DNA of 64,000 bases from Viola odorata (Eukaryota > Streptophyta > Magnoliopsida > Malpighiales > Violaceae). A program made the position numbers and the translations under genes. Shown here piece by piece: positions 22,049 to 33,164 of this stretch (the first letter of the stretch is position 1; every line of letters begins with the position of its first letter). A model generated the notes under the pieces. It was not told where the DNA came from. It worked only from the letters and a program-made list of their open reading frames with translations, and made no database searches. The stretch lies in NCBI GenBank assembly GCA_963691705.1, contig OY829540.1, positions 6,710,001-6,774,000 of the forward strand, in the 5' to 3' direction.

Positions 22049-23194
22049 GACTAATCTTTCTCTTAATTACGATTTGCCCAAAATCAAAACCCAGACAACA
22101 ATGGAGATTTCTTATATGGGTGTTTTGATGAGCAATTACACCTACTTCAGTTGACCTTAACAACTATAAACTATGTTTTTTTTGGGTTCTTTTAACGCTG
22201 AAAAAAAACAACCAAGTACAGCTAGATCAAGGCATAAATTAATTAAAAGTGCTTTCAGCATGCCCATTAATTTATGATTTTATTCAAGATATTTTTTTTA
22301 AAAAAAAGAGACTTTATTCGCATTTGGTATGCAGTCTTCTTCAAAGATATATTGCAACTTATAATATGTACAAGAAAAAAATAGATTTTAACGGGATAGG
22401 TAACATTCGAATTTGAATTTCTTCCAGCTGTATTTTACTATCAGTTGAAAACTATGAGCTACATGATCATTCGTGTATTGATCTAAGTTTTTAATTTAAG
22501 TTATATAAACCAAGGTTGTCGATGTCATTTCGGTGAGTATCTCGGTTTTATTATTGGTACGAGATGTACTCGCCTCGCTCAATATACCAATCTCGGGTTC
22601 TTTTATTTTTAAAAAAGAACAAGAATCTAACCGACTAACATAGTTAATCCTACATTTTCTCAATATAAAGTTTACCCGTTTAACACAAATTAATAGAATA
22701 CGACAAGGGTAGTAATGAAAAAAATACATAGATTTGACTCTCGAATACTTTTCTTTATTTTTCTAAATTTTTAAAACCGAGACAAATCGGTATGAGTTTG
22801 TATCGAATATATTGATCATACCGGCCGGTATTTGATCGATATGACCGCGTTAAACTAAGATAAAAAGTGAAATGGAATGATATTTTTTATTGTTAGAAAC
22901 ATACCCGCTGATATAGAATTCCGTGTAATTTAACAAAACTTGTATCTTGGTCCATTTCAGTTTGTAAGGTGGGTGTTTGTCTTGAAAACGAGTAAAGGTT
23001 CGGGACGGGCCACAATGCGAGACAAGCGTTGGACTTGTCTTAACATCATGCAAAATGAAGTCGCCACCCTAATTTTCTAAGGTTTAGGAAACCTAATCGT
23101 CATGGCATAAAAATAAAAGGCTAAGGCACAAAGGTCTAAACCAAATAACAACGGTTCGAGGTCGTGATTATAGACTTAGAAAGGTGTTAGGCAC
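22049..23194. other. Non-coding stretch upstream of copy E
   Basis: It presumably includes the copy E promoter. I see no gene. From about 22860 the sequence changes to a repeat-like type ('gaagtcgccaccctaatttt', 'ggtgttaggcac'), which resumes after the element at 23195-26346. Confidence 0.5.
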
Positions 23195-24000
23195 TGATAT
23201 GATCCAGGATGCCTGCCCTCGAACGCCCGTGCCAGTCTTGCCCTCGAGGTCCCGAACCTCATCCTGCCTTCGAGGCCCCGAGCGTCATCCTGCCTTCGAG
23301 GCCCCGAGCCTCATCCTGCCCAGCGTGCGCCATCGAGCCCCCGATCAGCGCCTACCCTCAAGGCCTCGACTGATATGCACTTCAAGGCCTCGACTGATAT
23401 GAGCTTCAAGGCCTAGACTCGTCCATGACCGATTGTCAAGCCCATCTTGGACCATTTTGGACACCTCTTGAAGAGTTATCAAGGCCCTTTGTCCAAGGGT
23501 TATTTATGTACTTTCCGCTTTGTTTTAGCTTTCCTATAAATAGAGGATTTAGCCTCTTTTATAGGTTGTCTTTGAATTTGCTTATGATTATTATCATAAG
23601 ACCTTTAGACCACTCCTTAGGCTTAGCCTAAGGGACTTGCTAGGGTTCTTGGTAACCGAGCCATTAGGGCTAGCGTATCCATCTTATCTCTTGTAATCTT
23701 TTGATTAAGCTTTAGCTTAATCTTGTGTTCATTTGTAATAGAGAGATCCTTGAAAATCAGTAGAAAGGAGGTTGTTTAGACTAGATCTAAGAGGGTTCCT
23801 TGGGATTTCAAGTTCCATTTCGTTTATCATCAACCCCTCTACAAATCATCCCTTATTCCGCTGCATCTAAACTCCCCTTCCTTACAAAACATCCATCCAT
23901 CCATCCATCTAAGTGTTGGGAACCAACCGAGCTAGAGACTAGATCCGGTTTGCTCCATGAAGTGCCTCCATCTTCGCTATGAGGCTTCCGGCTTCTATCA
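23195..24000 (+). repeat. Left LTR of the 3.15-kb element
   Basis: A GC-rich head (23215-23420) holds several copies of a CCTTCGAGGCCCCGAGC-like unit, with CCTCGAGG palindromes. A TATA-like CTATAAATAGAGG lies at about 23534. Confidence 0.85.
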
Positions 24001-25532
24001 TGTGGTAGCGGAGCTCTAGCTATTCTCTAAGGTTGGATTTTCTGTGTTCTTCCCCTCTTCTCCACCCATAAAATCGCTTCCCCCTTTGACTTGTGTTTTC
24101 GTTTTTGTTGTGGCTGTTTTTCCTGTCCGAAAATAGTTTTTGTGTCTGTTTTGTTTCTGCGTTTCTGACTGTTTGCTCGCCCAGTAAATTCTGAAATGTT
24201 TTGTGCTAAAACTTCTATCTGAGTAGAGAAACTTTCATTTGTGTGCCAACTGTTGATTCTGTGTATTTCCTGTACTTGGAACTTGTTAGAAAACGTGTGC
24301 AGAAAATTACGCGAGAAGAGACAGTTTGCCTTGTGTGTCTATTTTATGTGTCTTCCACTTGGAATCGTATTTTACTTCCTTCTACAAAGTTGTAGATCTG
24401 TGTCTTAGGAGTCTGTCTATTAATTTTCATAATTTTTGGGCCATGTTTGGGCTGTTTAAGATTCATAGACCGAAAGTGGTGCTTGGTGTTCTTCATGTTC
24501 ATCTTGTGTTCTTGAAGCTTTTGAGTTTTGATCTTTAGTGACCCATTAATTCCGAAAATCTGTGTTTGATGAATTGTTTTCTTCATTTATTTAATTGAGA
24601 TTGAATTATGTGATTGGTGCTTTCATTTGTTCATCCATTTGAAAGACAAGTGTCTTGTGTGCCATGTGTAGGATGTGGTCCCATTTTGTTGTTATGTGGA
24701 GGTGTCCTCTAAAATACTAGGTCCATATTAATCCATTTATTCTTCATTTCTAACCTAGTATTTTGAAGAGGATATACATAGAATATTCTTCTAGATATTT
24801 TATCACATCACTTGCCACCGCACATAATTTTGCCACCTCATCACTAGTGCCACATCATCAAAATTTGGCATTTAGTGAAGAAAAAAAATTAAAGTGTTTA
24901 AAACTACTTGTCATACACTTCTCTTCTTCTAAATGACTTGCCTTTCATCCATTGAGCTCTCTTGCACTCATCTCAAAAGAAAAGAAAGAAAAGAAACATA
25001 AGGGATATATAAAAAAAAATTTATTATTATTATTATCCCTTCTTTCAAAAGAGAGAAAGAGAGAGTCAAAGCAAGAGACTAGTGTGCATGAAATTCTTTA
25101 GAAGTGTAGTAGTTTATATCTTTGGTGTGCATTGTTTGAGTTCGGTTTTCGCTTAGTGATTGATCAAACATTCGGCTTTCTTCTTTCTTTTGTTACTCTT
25201 GAGTCTCATTTTATGTCTAGAGTCTTTTCTTGAGTTGATTTATAGATTGTCACCCTTGAAACACCTTCCAGCCACAATCGGGGTCTTGACAGATTCACCG
25301 CGTGAGGCAGTCCATGCTCTTATCGTGATCTTGAGTTGTTTTGAAGGTTGACGTTTGCATTTCATCTTCAAATTTGCACCTTCATCAAAAGTGTCTAGTT
25401 TATGTCCGAAACTACCAAAATCCAAAGTGTCAAGAGTCGTCCTAGTTTGTTTTTTTTTTTTTTTTGTAGGTCCAAAGTTCATGGGCTCGAGGCTACAGAT
25501 TCGAGGTCGAATCCCTTCAAAGGTGGAGGGAA

Positions 25533-26346
25533 TGATATGATCCAGGATGCCTGCCCTTGAACGCCCGTGCCAGTCTTGCCCTCGAGGTCCCGAACCTCAT
25601 CCTGCCTTCAAGGCCCCGAGCGTCATCCTGCCTTCGAGGCCCCGAGCCTCATCCTGCCCAGCGTGCGCCATCGAGCCCCCGATCAGCGTCTACCCTCAAG
25701 GCCTCGACTGATATGCACTTCAAGGCCTCAACTGATATGAGCTTCAAGGCCTAGACTCGTCCATGACCGATTGTCAAGCCCATCTTGGACCATTTTGGAC
25801 ACCTCTTGAAGAGTTATCAAGGCCCTTTGTCCAAGGGTTATTTATGTACTTTCCACTTTGTTTTAGCTTTCCTATAAATAGAGGGCTTAGCCTCTTTTAT
25901 AGGTTGTCTTTGAATTTGCTTATGATTATTATCATAAGACCTTTAGACCACTCCTTAGGCTTAGCCTAAGGGACTTGCTAGGGTTCTTGGTAACCGAGCC
26001 ATTAGGGCTAACAACCTTGCGTATCCATCTTATCTCTTGTAATCTTTTGATTAAGCTTTAGCTTAATCTTGTGTTCATTTGTAATAGAGAGATCCTTGAA
26101 AATCAGTAGAAATGAGGTTGCTTAGACTAGATCTAAGAGGGTTCCTTGGGATTTCAAGTTCCATTTCGTTTATCATCAACCCCTTTACAAATCATCCCTT
26201 ATTCCGCTGCATCTAAACTCCCCTTCCTTACAAAACATCCATCCATCCATCCATCTAAGTGTTGGGAACCAACCGAGCTAGAGACTAGATCTGGTTTGCT
26301 CCATGAAGCGCCTCCATCTTCGCTATGAGGCTTCCGGCTTCTATCA
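25533..26346 (+). repeat. Right LTR of the 3.15-kb element
   Basis: It matches 23195-24000 closely, with the same GC-rich head and TATA-like CTATAAATAGAGG. Its end joins GCACCCAAGTCAC, the continuation of the interrupted host sequence. Confidence 0.85.
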
Positions 26347-26578
26347 GCACCCAAGTCACATCCTAAAAAGGTTACCAGTATGCAAGATGTTTTGAAAATA
26401 TTTTAAACATGTAATTTGGGCCCTCCAAGGTGACGTTACATCTTAGCATTTTTCGTTGGGACTTGTTATTTCCGATTGGGACTGAAGGACGGGTTTACCG
26501 TTTGTTCGTATGCTAGAGCGGATGTTCCCCCCTTATCATTGGGCCATGCATGATTTAAGTTAAAGTAGGCGATTCTAT

Positions 26579-28246
26579 TGATCGTCAGTCAAATATACTT
26601 AAATTTTCCTGATGCCTAAATGCACAACTTAATGTGTACAGAGCAAGTCAGGGTTGAACCACAGAGATTGAAGGACTAATTTGCTAGTGAACTAGTATGA
26701 CAAGGCAATATGCAACAAATCTAACCACAGTAACAATAACAGGGGGGGTTATGTTGATTAATAAATTAATCAATGCAGAGTAGAGGAGCTAACAAAACAT
26801 AAGTGGAAAATACTTATCTAGGGCACGAAAGTAAATCGTAATCCAGGGCAAGAAATATAAATTGTAATCCAGAGCAAGAAATATAAATTGTAATCCAGAG
26901 CAAGAGATATAAACAAATCGAATGCGGGAAAAGGTAATGAAAAGGATATTAATCAGATGAGACGAGATCTTAGCGAAAGGTGTTCCCTTGGGTTATTTTC
27001 TAGGTCGGCTAGTCATTGGTGCAGAAGTTTTCCAGACTCATGTGCAGATCTGCTATAGGGACCGCGTTTCCACACCGCATCCCCTGCTTACCTTCGTAGA
27101 TAAAAGTCACCCCCCGTTTCCACATATGAGGTGACCTTGACATTCAGCCATCCTCCCAGCTACCTTCCTTGTCATCAAAAGGTAGCCTTGACCGTCCGGC
27201 CTGTCACGGCACGAAGTAGGGAGGCTAAATTCAGAACGCCCATGAAGGAAAGGTAAGACAGATCTAGGGCGCGATACCTCAGCTTGTCAGACTCGTATCG
27301 CATACCCTAGATAACTGTTTACCCCTAGGTGAGGCCTCTCGCACTGCCTCCCCTAGATGTCTGCTCCAACTCCAGGGCTTCGCGTCAGTTATAACCCTGG
27401 AATATGACGTTACTCATGCAGAAATACTAAAAGATGATCAAGCTCTTAACATTTCTAGACAAGCATGTAATTAAATCGGTAAACAGTCATGTGTCACAAA
27501 AGAATATGTTAAGCATGCATTAGACCTCTTAGCCGAACCCTACAACCCGTGGAACACCCTTCACCAAGAAAGGGGTGTTTAGCTACTCACACTATAGTAT
27601 AAACAGTAGGTAGATAGAATCATACAAAGATAAAACAAGGAAAGTAAAAAGGGAGTAGAGTAAACCGATAGATTAATTAATAATCAAAGAGGAAAGTTGT
27701 TGACAATGGCTTCTCTTGGTTGAGAAGAGGAGATGATCCCCTGAAAATAAGCACTGAAATTAATGTAAGAAATTATCCTTTGCCAAACAGCCGTCCTTAC
27801 AAAAACCCTAAAACTATGCTTATATAGCCTAAGCGTAGCTAGGAGACAAAAACAGCTAAGGGGAGAGGAAGGATCAATGAGGGCGTGACAGCACACGTCC
27901 TTGCAAAAGGAATATTCTGGGATCCCTGGAATATCTGCTATCTTCTGGAAGCGCCTGGGATACCGTGCGGATCTCAGAAGATGCTCTCCTTGGAAGAAGG
28001 CTCAGAACTGTCGAGGCTTTGAGACAGCGCACTGGTCTGGTTCGCGTCGAGGTCTGGACAACGTTCTTTCTTCTAGACCTGGAAAATGAAATTCCTCAGA
28101 AATGCTCTAAAATAGCTTCTTTTCGGCTTTTTCCCTTCCTTGATGCTAATCTGCAAATAAGATTGAAATGAGGGTTAAATAGCAACATCGAGCCCCCGAA
28201 AGGGCTAGAAAGGAGGGAAAAACCGAGAGCATGAAACGTGTTATCA
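26579..28246 (-). repeat. 3' LTR of the Athila element
   Basis: On the plus strand it starts TGATCGTCAG and ends GTTATCA. It pairs with 38086-39742. The main difference is a short stretch near 27029 (TTTTCCAGACTCATG) missing from the other LTR. Confidence 0.9.
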
Positions 28247-28281
28247 AACATCCCCACATTGCCCCTATGCTCGCCCTCGAG
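28247..28281 (-). other. Polypurine tract region of the Athila element
   Basis: Read on the minus strand, purine-rich GGGGCAATGTGGGGATG lies directly before the 3' LTR start TGATAACACG. It is the expected plus-strand priming site, though interrupted by a few pyrimidines. Confidence 0.5.
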
Positions 28282-30056
28282 CATAAACAAAATTGGAAAA
28301 CACCTCATTCCTAAACATACATAATCAACTTCCAACACCTAGAATTGGCACACCATCCTACAAACTACACCCAATCAGTACACATCCAGACCTAGAAAAC
28401 ACCTGCATCAGGCTGATAGAATAACGACCCTATCAACCAGACTTTTCCATATCTAGCCTAGCCACCAGCAGTCCTCACAAAGATGCGTATTTGCACTCAT
28501 ACTCAGAATAAAATATGTGTTTAGGCTAGCACTCATGAATGCAATTAACACAACACAAGCATGGTTTGCACGTCAATCCGAGTACTGTAGAACACATGCA
28601 TGGGTAATCAACAATCGGGGAAACATCGCATCAGCAAATAGAAAGAAAAGGGGTCGAAAGAGTTAGAAAGGTGGAAGAGGGGAGTAGGAGATGAACAGAA
28701 GAGAAATGAGGGGAGAAAAGAAGGAAAGAAAAGAAAGAACCAGGCAAAACCTGGTTGGATCCCTTGGCTGGGAAAAAGCGAAAGGCGAGGCAGCTTTCAT
28801 CGAGGGCACGAGGCGATTCGGGGGCTAGACAAGGATCATCTTTCGGGGTCAGGAAAGTCTTCGAATTGAAGCTTCGGATGCGGATGCTTTTTCTTGGACG
28901 CTCGGTGTCTTTCTCCTCTTATTTTGAGATAAAATTGTTAATAAATTTTTTTTTTTAAATTTTTTTAGAGAAGAGTAGATGGCCCTTGATTTGGTTCCAG
29001 CATCATTGGTGACTTCTTTGTCGTTTCCCCACACTTGAATGTTTCAGGGGCTCGAATTGAATGGATGGTCTAGGGCTCGAAACTCTTTTCTTATCTTGCC
29101 CTAGACTCCTGCTTTTTGCTATTGAAGTCTTTTGCTTTTGCCTTCCTTCCCCACACTTAAACTCGCCTGCTCACTTTAGGTGTCTAGCCCTCGACGTTAC
29201 CCTCAACAATTGCTACCTCACCTGCCAAGGAAAAAGATCAAGAAAAGGTGAATGGTTAGGAAAGAGTATGAAAAGAAGGGGAATGTCGGGGGCTCGAAAA
29301 GAAAAGAGAGGGAGATGGAAGAAAAGAAGGAAAGAGACATTGATGCGAAGTTTTCTGTCATTTCTAAGCTTTCCCATGTCCTAACAGTGACTATACCCAG
29401 GGATATCATGCAAACTTAGACTGCGCTTAACTAAGCATTTTTCTCAAAAATAAAAGGCATGAAGTTCAAATATGCTCACGGGATCAATTTATGACTACTG
29501 GTGTCGTGGCCTAGATATAGATATAAGGGCTAGCAGGTCTAAAAATGCATGTTCAGGCGTAGGTGCTATGGATGTCATGTTTTTTCTATGCATCGAAAGT
29601 TGAAAAACACATGCCAAAAATGAGGGTTTGAAAATTTTCCTAGCATGGCTAAAAATAAAATCCGAAGATCATGCAATCATGCAACAAACGTAAAAATAAA
29701 CATGCAAACACACAGGCAAAATGCATAAATAACTCCCTCCTCACACTTAGGCAGCGCATTGTCCTCAATGCGGGGAGAGTATAAAAAGGAGTTCAAGAAA
29801 TATAAGTACAGTACATAGTAAAAATAATAAATTGTTCAGTGCCCCTTTCGGGGGCTGGAGAGATGAAATTGTTCGGGGGGGTGGGTTACTGGGGTGGTAA
29901 ATTTCTGTGGGCAACTTCAGCCGTCAAAGCCTGAAGTTCCCGCAGGATAAGCTGGAGAAGCCTCGTCTGGGTCGGGTCATAGACGATGAGAGGGGTTGGG
30001 GGCTGGCTTCCTGATGCAGTATTTTGGCCTTGTCGAGCTGATTCTGCTTGAGGCAC
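28282..30056. other. Athila 3' internal non-coding region
   Basis: This is about 1.8 kb between the downstream ORF and the polypurine tract. It contains GA-rich runs (28640-28740, 29225-29340) and repeated 'gggggctcgaa'-like snippets. No credible coding frame is seen. Long 3' non-coding parts are usual in the lineage. Confidence 0.6.
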
Positions 30057-31895
30057 TTACTTTTCGGGGGCTGGAGGAATGGCATTGGAGCGGGGGTCCG
30101 AAAGATCTGGATAGTCGAAGATACCGCCATTCTTGGTCCCGAAAACCTTCTCCGCTGCTGGGGCACAACCTGGATAAAAGCTCAGCACACCACGTGAGAG
30201 ACATAAATGGCCCATGACATCCAAGGTTCGGATGTCCAAATCCTTGAATGCCAGGGGCTCGAAAAGGTTACTAGCAGTCAGGTCAATGTTACGCATTTTT
30301 ACAGCAAACAGGGAGATAAGGGATCCAAAAATAGGCCCACGGCTACCATTTAATACATGCAAGACACCCGAAGCTACCCAAAAACCTAGATTGACCCTTC
30401 GTTTGTGCTTCATGCACCATAAAAAGAAAAGTTCCTGCACAGATATCTGTCCCGAGGAACCAAATCTTGCGGAAAAGGTGAGGGCTAGATACCGGTGCAG
30501 GATACGCAATGCAGGGTCAACAATTTCATGGGCTTTACTACCCTTAGCATCATATTGAACATTAGGCTTATTGGTTAGCTCCCGAAAAGCAGCAGTAGCA
30601 TCAAAAACAGAAGGGATAACAGTTAAAGCATTTTTATACCGAGGGGTATTCAATTCATCATTTTTAACAAAACCTAACCAGCAATTAAATTCACCCAGTG
30701 TCAGATGCTCCCATTTTGTGGCTAGTCTAAAGTTGATCAAACCAGGGGTAGAGGAATTTGGACCGACTTTACCCTTGGGTCTAAAAGTGCCATCTACCCA
30801 AAAAGTAGTAAAAAATTCAAGGGAAAGCTCGACATAGGTCGGGTGCTCCAAATAGAACAGAGATTCCCAACCAATGTTGGTCACATAATCTCTGATCCTG
30901 GACTCAATGCCCATCTTAGCAAGAAATTCAAAATCTAGGCGCGCACATGAGCTAACGCCCTTGGAATTCAGCAAAGTCAACTTGTCAAGAGAAGGTTTAT
31001 CATTAAAGACAATCCATTCATAGGGTGAAGAAAGGTCAGAAGTCACCTGGTGTGAGCCGGATCTGGGGATAGATGAAGGCGCTGGGGTCTCGACCTCGAC
31101 ATCTTCATCTGTTTTGGGGGCCCGAAGCTTCTTGGAGCTCGAGGGCTTGCCTGAACCGGTGAGTGAAAGCTTTCTCTTCTGGCCCACTGGTGTCTCAACC
31201 GCAGCTGGCTGATCCGCCTTGGCCGGTGCCTTGGACTTTCCCTTCTTGGCCGCTGATTTTGCTTCAGTTGCCTTTTGTTTCTTCTCTGCCTCCTCTGCAG
31301 CTTGTTGGGCCTCGAAATCTTCTTCTTCATCAGCTTCGCCGCCCTCTTCTTCTCCACTTTCTCCTATTCCTTCCTCCATGGCCTCGGGGTCTTCATTCTC
31401 TTGGCCAATATCAGCGTCAGTTTGGGCTTCCATGACCTCGGCTTCCTCGTCAGAGATTAGGATGTCCTGGAGGACCTCTTCCACCGTTAAGGCAGGCTGA
31501 GGATATAGGAAATGATCAACGGCAGCATCTAGGGGTGACTGCTTGGATGATGTAGAGGGCTTTTTGGGCTTGGGCTTGGCCGTGGATGATCCAGGGGGGA
31601 GCTTCACCATACGACCGCCTCTAGTGGTTGTCATGGTCAGAGGAACGGAGCCTGTGACTTCTATATCGTCCTCCACCGGGGTAAACTCTCTGATCTGCTC
31701 CACGGTTGTGGGTGAAACCGTCGTGGGAGAGGGAAGGGGTCGTGGCTTGACAGACGGTGGTGTGGCTATTTTGTATGAAGCCGAGTTTGGTGTAGCTGAC
31801 TGGGATCTAGATCTGGAAGGAACAGGGCTCGAAGTGTCCACCGGCTTAGGTCCGGCAGCATTTTTGCGGGCTGGCTTTTTAGTCTTAGGTGCCAT
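30057..31895 (-). CDS. Athila ORF-1-type protein encoded downstream of integrase, about 612 aa
   Basis: A single open frame begins at the ATG at 31895 (MAPKTKKPARKNAAG); the frame stays open upstream to 32150. The first third is rich in K, P, S and T. An acidic E/A-rich stretch (about residues 160-215) and a basic K/S-rich stretch follow. From about residue 285 on is a folded domain with ARLDFEFLAKMGIES, ELSLEFFTTFWVDGTF, HLTLGEFNCWLGF and LALTFSARFGSSG blocks, which I match to the Athila retrotransposon ORF-1 family. In Athila elements an extra ORF in this position has been called env-like; its function is not established. I see no clear signal peptide, and the composition suggests a nuclear or nucleic-acid-associated protein. 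Unlike gag-pol it has no stop or frameshift. Confidence 0.75.
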   Translation of the reverse strand: MAPKTKKPARKNAAGPKPVDTSSPVPSRSRSQSATPNSASYKIATPPSVKPRPLPSPTTVSPTTVEQIREFTPVEDDIEVTGSVPLTMTTTRGGRMVKLPPGSSTAKPKPKKPSTSSKQSPLDAAVDHFLYPQPALTVEEVLQDILISDEEAEVMEAQTDADIGQENEDPEAMEEGIGESGEEEGGEADEEEDFEAQQAAEEAEKKQKATEAKSAAKKGKSKAPAKADQPAAVETPVGQKRKLSLTGSGKPSSSKKLRAPKTDEDVEVETPAPSSIPRSGSHQVTSDLSSPYEWIVFNDKPSLDKLTLLNSKGVSSCARLDFEFLAKMGIESRIRDYVTNIGWESLFYLEHPTYVELSLEFFTTFWVDGTFRPKGKVGPNSSTPGLINFRLATKWEHLTLGEFNCWLGFVKNDELNTPRYKNALTVIPSVFDATAAFRELTNKPNVQYDAKGSKAHEIVDPALRILHRYLALTFSARFGSSGQISVQELFFLWCMKHKRRVNLGFWVASGVLHVLNGSRGPIFGSLISLFAVKMRNIDLTASNLFEPLAFKDLDIRTLDVMGHLCLSRGVLSFYPGCAPAAEKVFGTKNGGIFDYPDLSDPRSNAIPPAPEK

Positions 31896-32457
31896 TGATG
31901 GTGAGTGGAGTGAGAGAGATGGCAGTAATGGAGATGGGAGTGAAGAGAGGTTAGGGTTGCGTGTTTGGTGAGGGAGAGAGGTGAAAGTGATAGGGTTGAA
32001 AGTGATATGAGTGAAAAAATTTGGGAGCGTGGGAGAGAGAGTGGAAATCATAGCTGGCAATAAATGGCACAACTTTGCATTGATGAGGTCTGCATTTTCT
32101 GCGGCTTGACAGGCGACGTGGCAACCTGGGCATGGAGCACGATGACCCACGCGTATCCCAACTGCCCAAAAAGGATATCAACTTTTAAATTTCAAAATGG
32201 CAGTTGGTACATTTAAGATACGGACAAAAAGAGAGAATAAAGGTGAGTTAATGCTAATAAAAAGGGATAAAATCATAGGGAAAGGGAAAGGTAAGAGATA
32301 TATACTAGGAATAAAACATGAAAATAAAATCAACAAAAATCAGAGAATCCGAAAGGTTGCAGAGAAGATAAGGGAGAGAGAAAGGATACAGATGGCATAT
32401 CAAATGCCTTCAAAGTGGTCCATTTACTCGTCGGGACCTCGACGTGCTTTGATACTC

Positions 32458-33164
32458 TAGGTCTGGACATGTGGGTCCTCCACCATAGCCTCCTCAACAA
32501 CCGAGGGCTGGAAACCTTCGTAGAAGGGCTTCAGTCTTTGCCCACTGACTTTGAAGATGACTCATGTAGCAGGGTTTTGGATTTCAACTGCCCCATGAGT
32601 GTAGATTGTCGTGACCACGAAAGGTCCCGACCATTTGGATTTCAGCTTCCCAGCGAAGAGTCGTAGTCGTGAGTTGTACAACAAGACTTGCTGTCCAACT
32701 GAGAACGTTTTGGGACGAAGATGTCGGTCATGATAGGCTTTTGTCTTGCCTTTATAGAGCAGGGCGTTCTCATAAGCATCATCCCTTAACTCTTCTAGCT
32801 CTTGAATTTGCAAGCGCCTATGTTGGTCAGCGAGGCCTAGATCTGTGTTCACCTTTCTGATAGCCCAAAAATCCTTGTGCTCTATCTCCACTGGGAGATG
32901 GCACGGCTTCCCATAAACAAGTCTGTAAGGGGTCATCCCTATCGGGGTCTTGAAAGCTGTGCGATAGGCCCAGAGAGCATCACCCAATTTCAAACTCCAA
33001 TCCTTCCTGGACTGGTTAACGGTCTTCTCAAGAATGGATTTGATCTCACGGTTCGAGACCTCGGCTTGTCCGTTAGTCTGAGGATGATAAGTAGTGGATG
33101 TTCTATGGTGGACTCCATACTTTGTCAAAAGAGAGGACATAACACGGTTGCAAAAGTGGGCACC
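32458..33164 (-). pseudogene. Athila integrase, C-terminal part (broken)
   Basis: This continues the integrase after a one-base frameshift near 33164. The open part (32562-33140) holds the [17 protein letters not shown] block with the catalytic glutamate, then [19 protein letters not shown] and the GPF/Y-like KWSGPFVV segment. A TGA at 32562-32564 cuts the frame, but homologous sequence (FKVSGQRLKPF) continues to about 32458. Integrase inserts the element's cDNA into chromosomal DNA; this copy is inactive. Confidence 0.85.

Larger units (their letters stand above)
13023..22060. repeat. Segmental duplication, right copy (WAT1 copies D and E)
   Basis: Partner of 430-7190. Copies D and E correspond to A and B. 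The 3' flanks of both genes are included: 13160-13398 matches 548-793, and 19866-20325 matches 4997-5456. A 3.6-kb MULE accounts for most of the extra length. Homology stops shortly upstream of the copy E start codon. Confidence 0.85.
23195..26346 (+). mobile_element. Non-autonomous LTR retrotransposon, 3.15 kb
   Basis: Two LTRs (23195-24000, 806 bp; 25533-26346, 814 bp) start TGATATGATCC and end GCTTCTATCA, and are nearly identical apart from a few substitutions and small indels, such as extra bases near 26010 in the right copy. The internal 1.53 kb begins TGTGGTAGCGGAGCTC, a primer-binding-like site, and ends in a polypurine tract AAAGGTGGAGGGAA. GCAC flanks both ends (23191-23194, 26347-26350), a 4-bp repeat where 5 bp is usual. 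No gag or pol is visible between the LTRs, only AT-rich sequence with short random frames. Confidence 0.85.
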
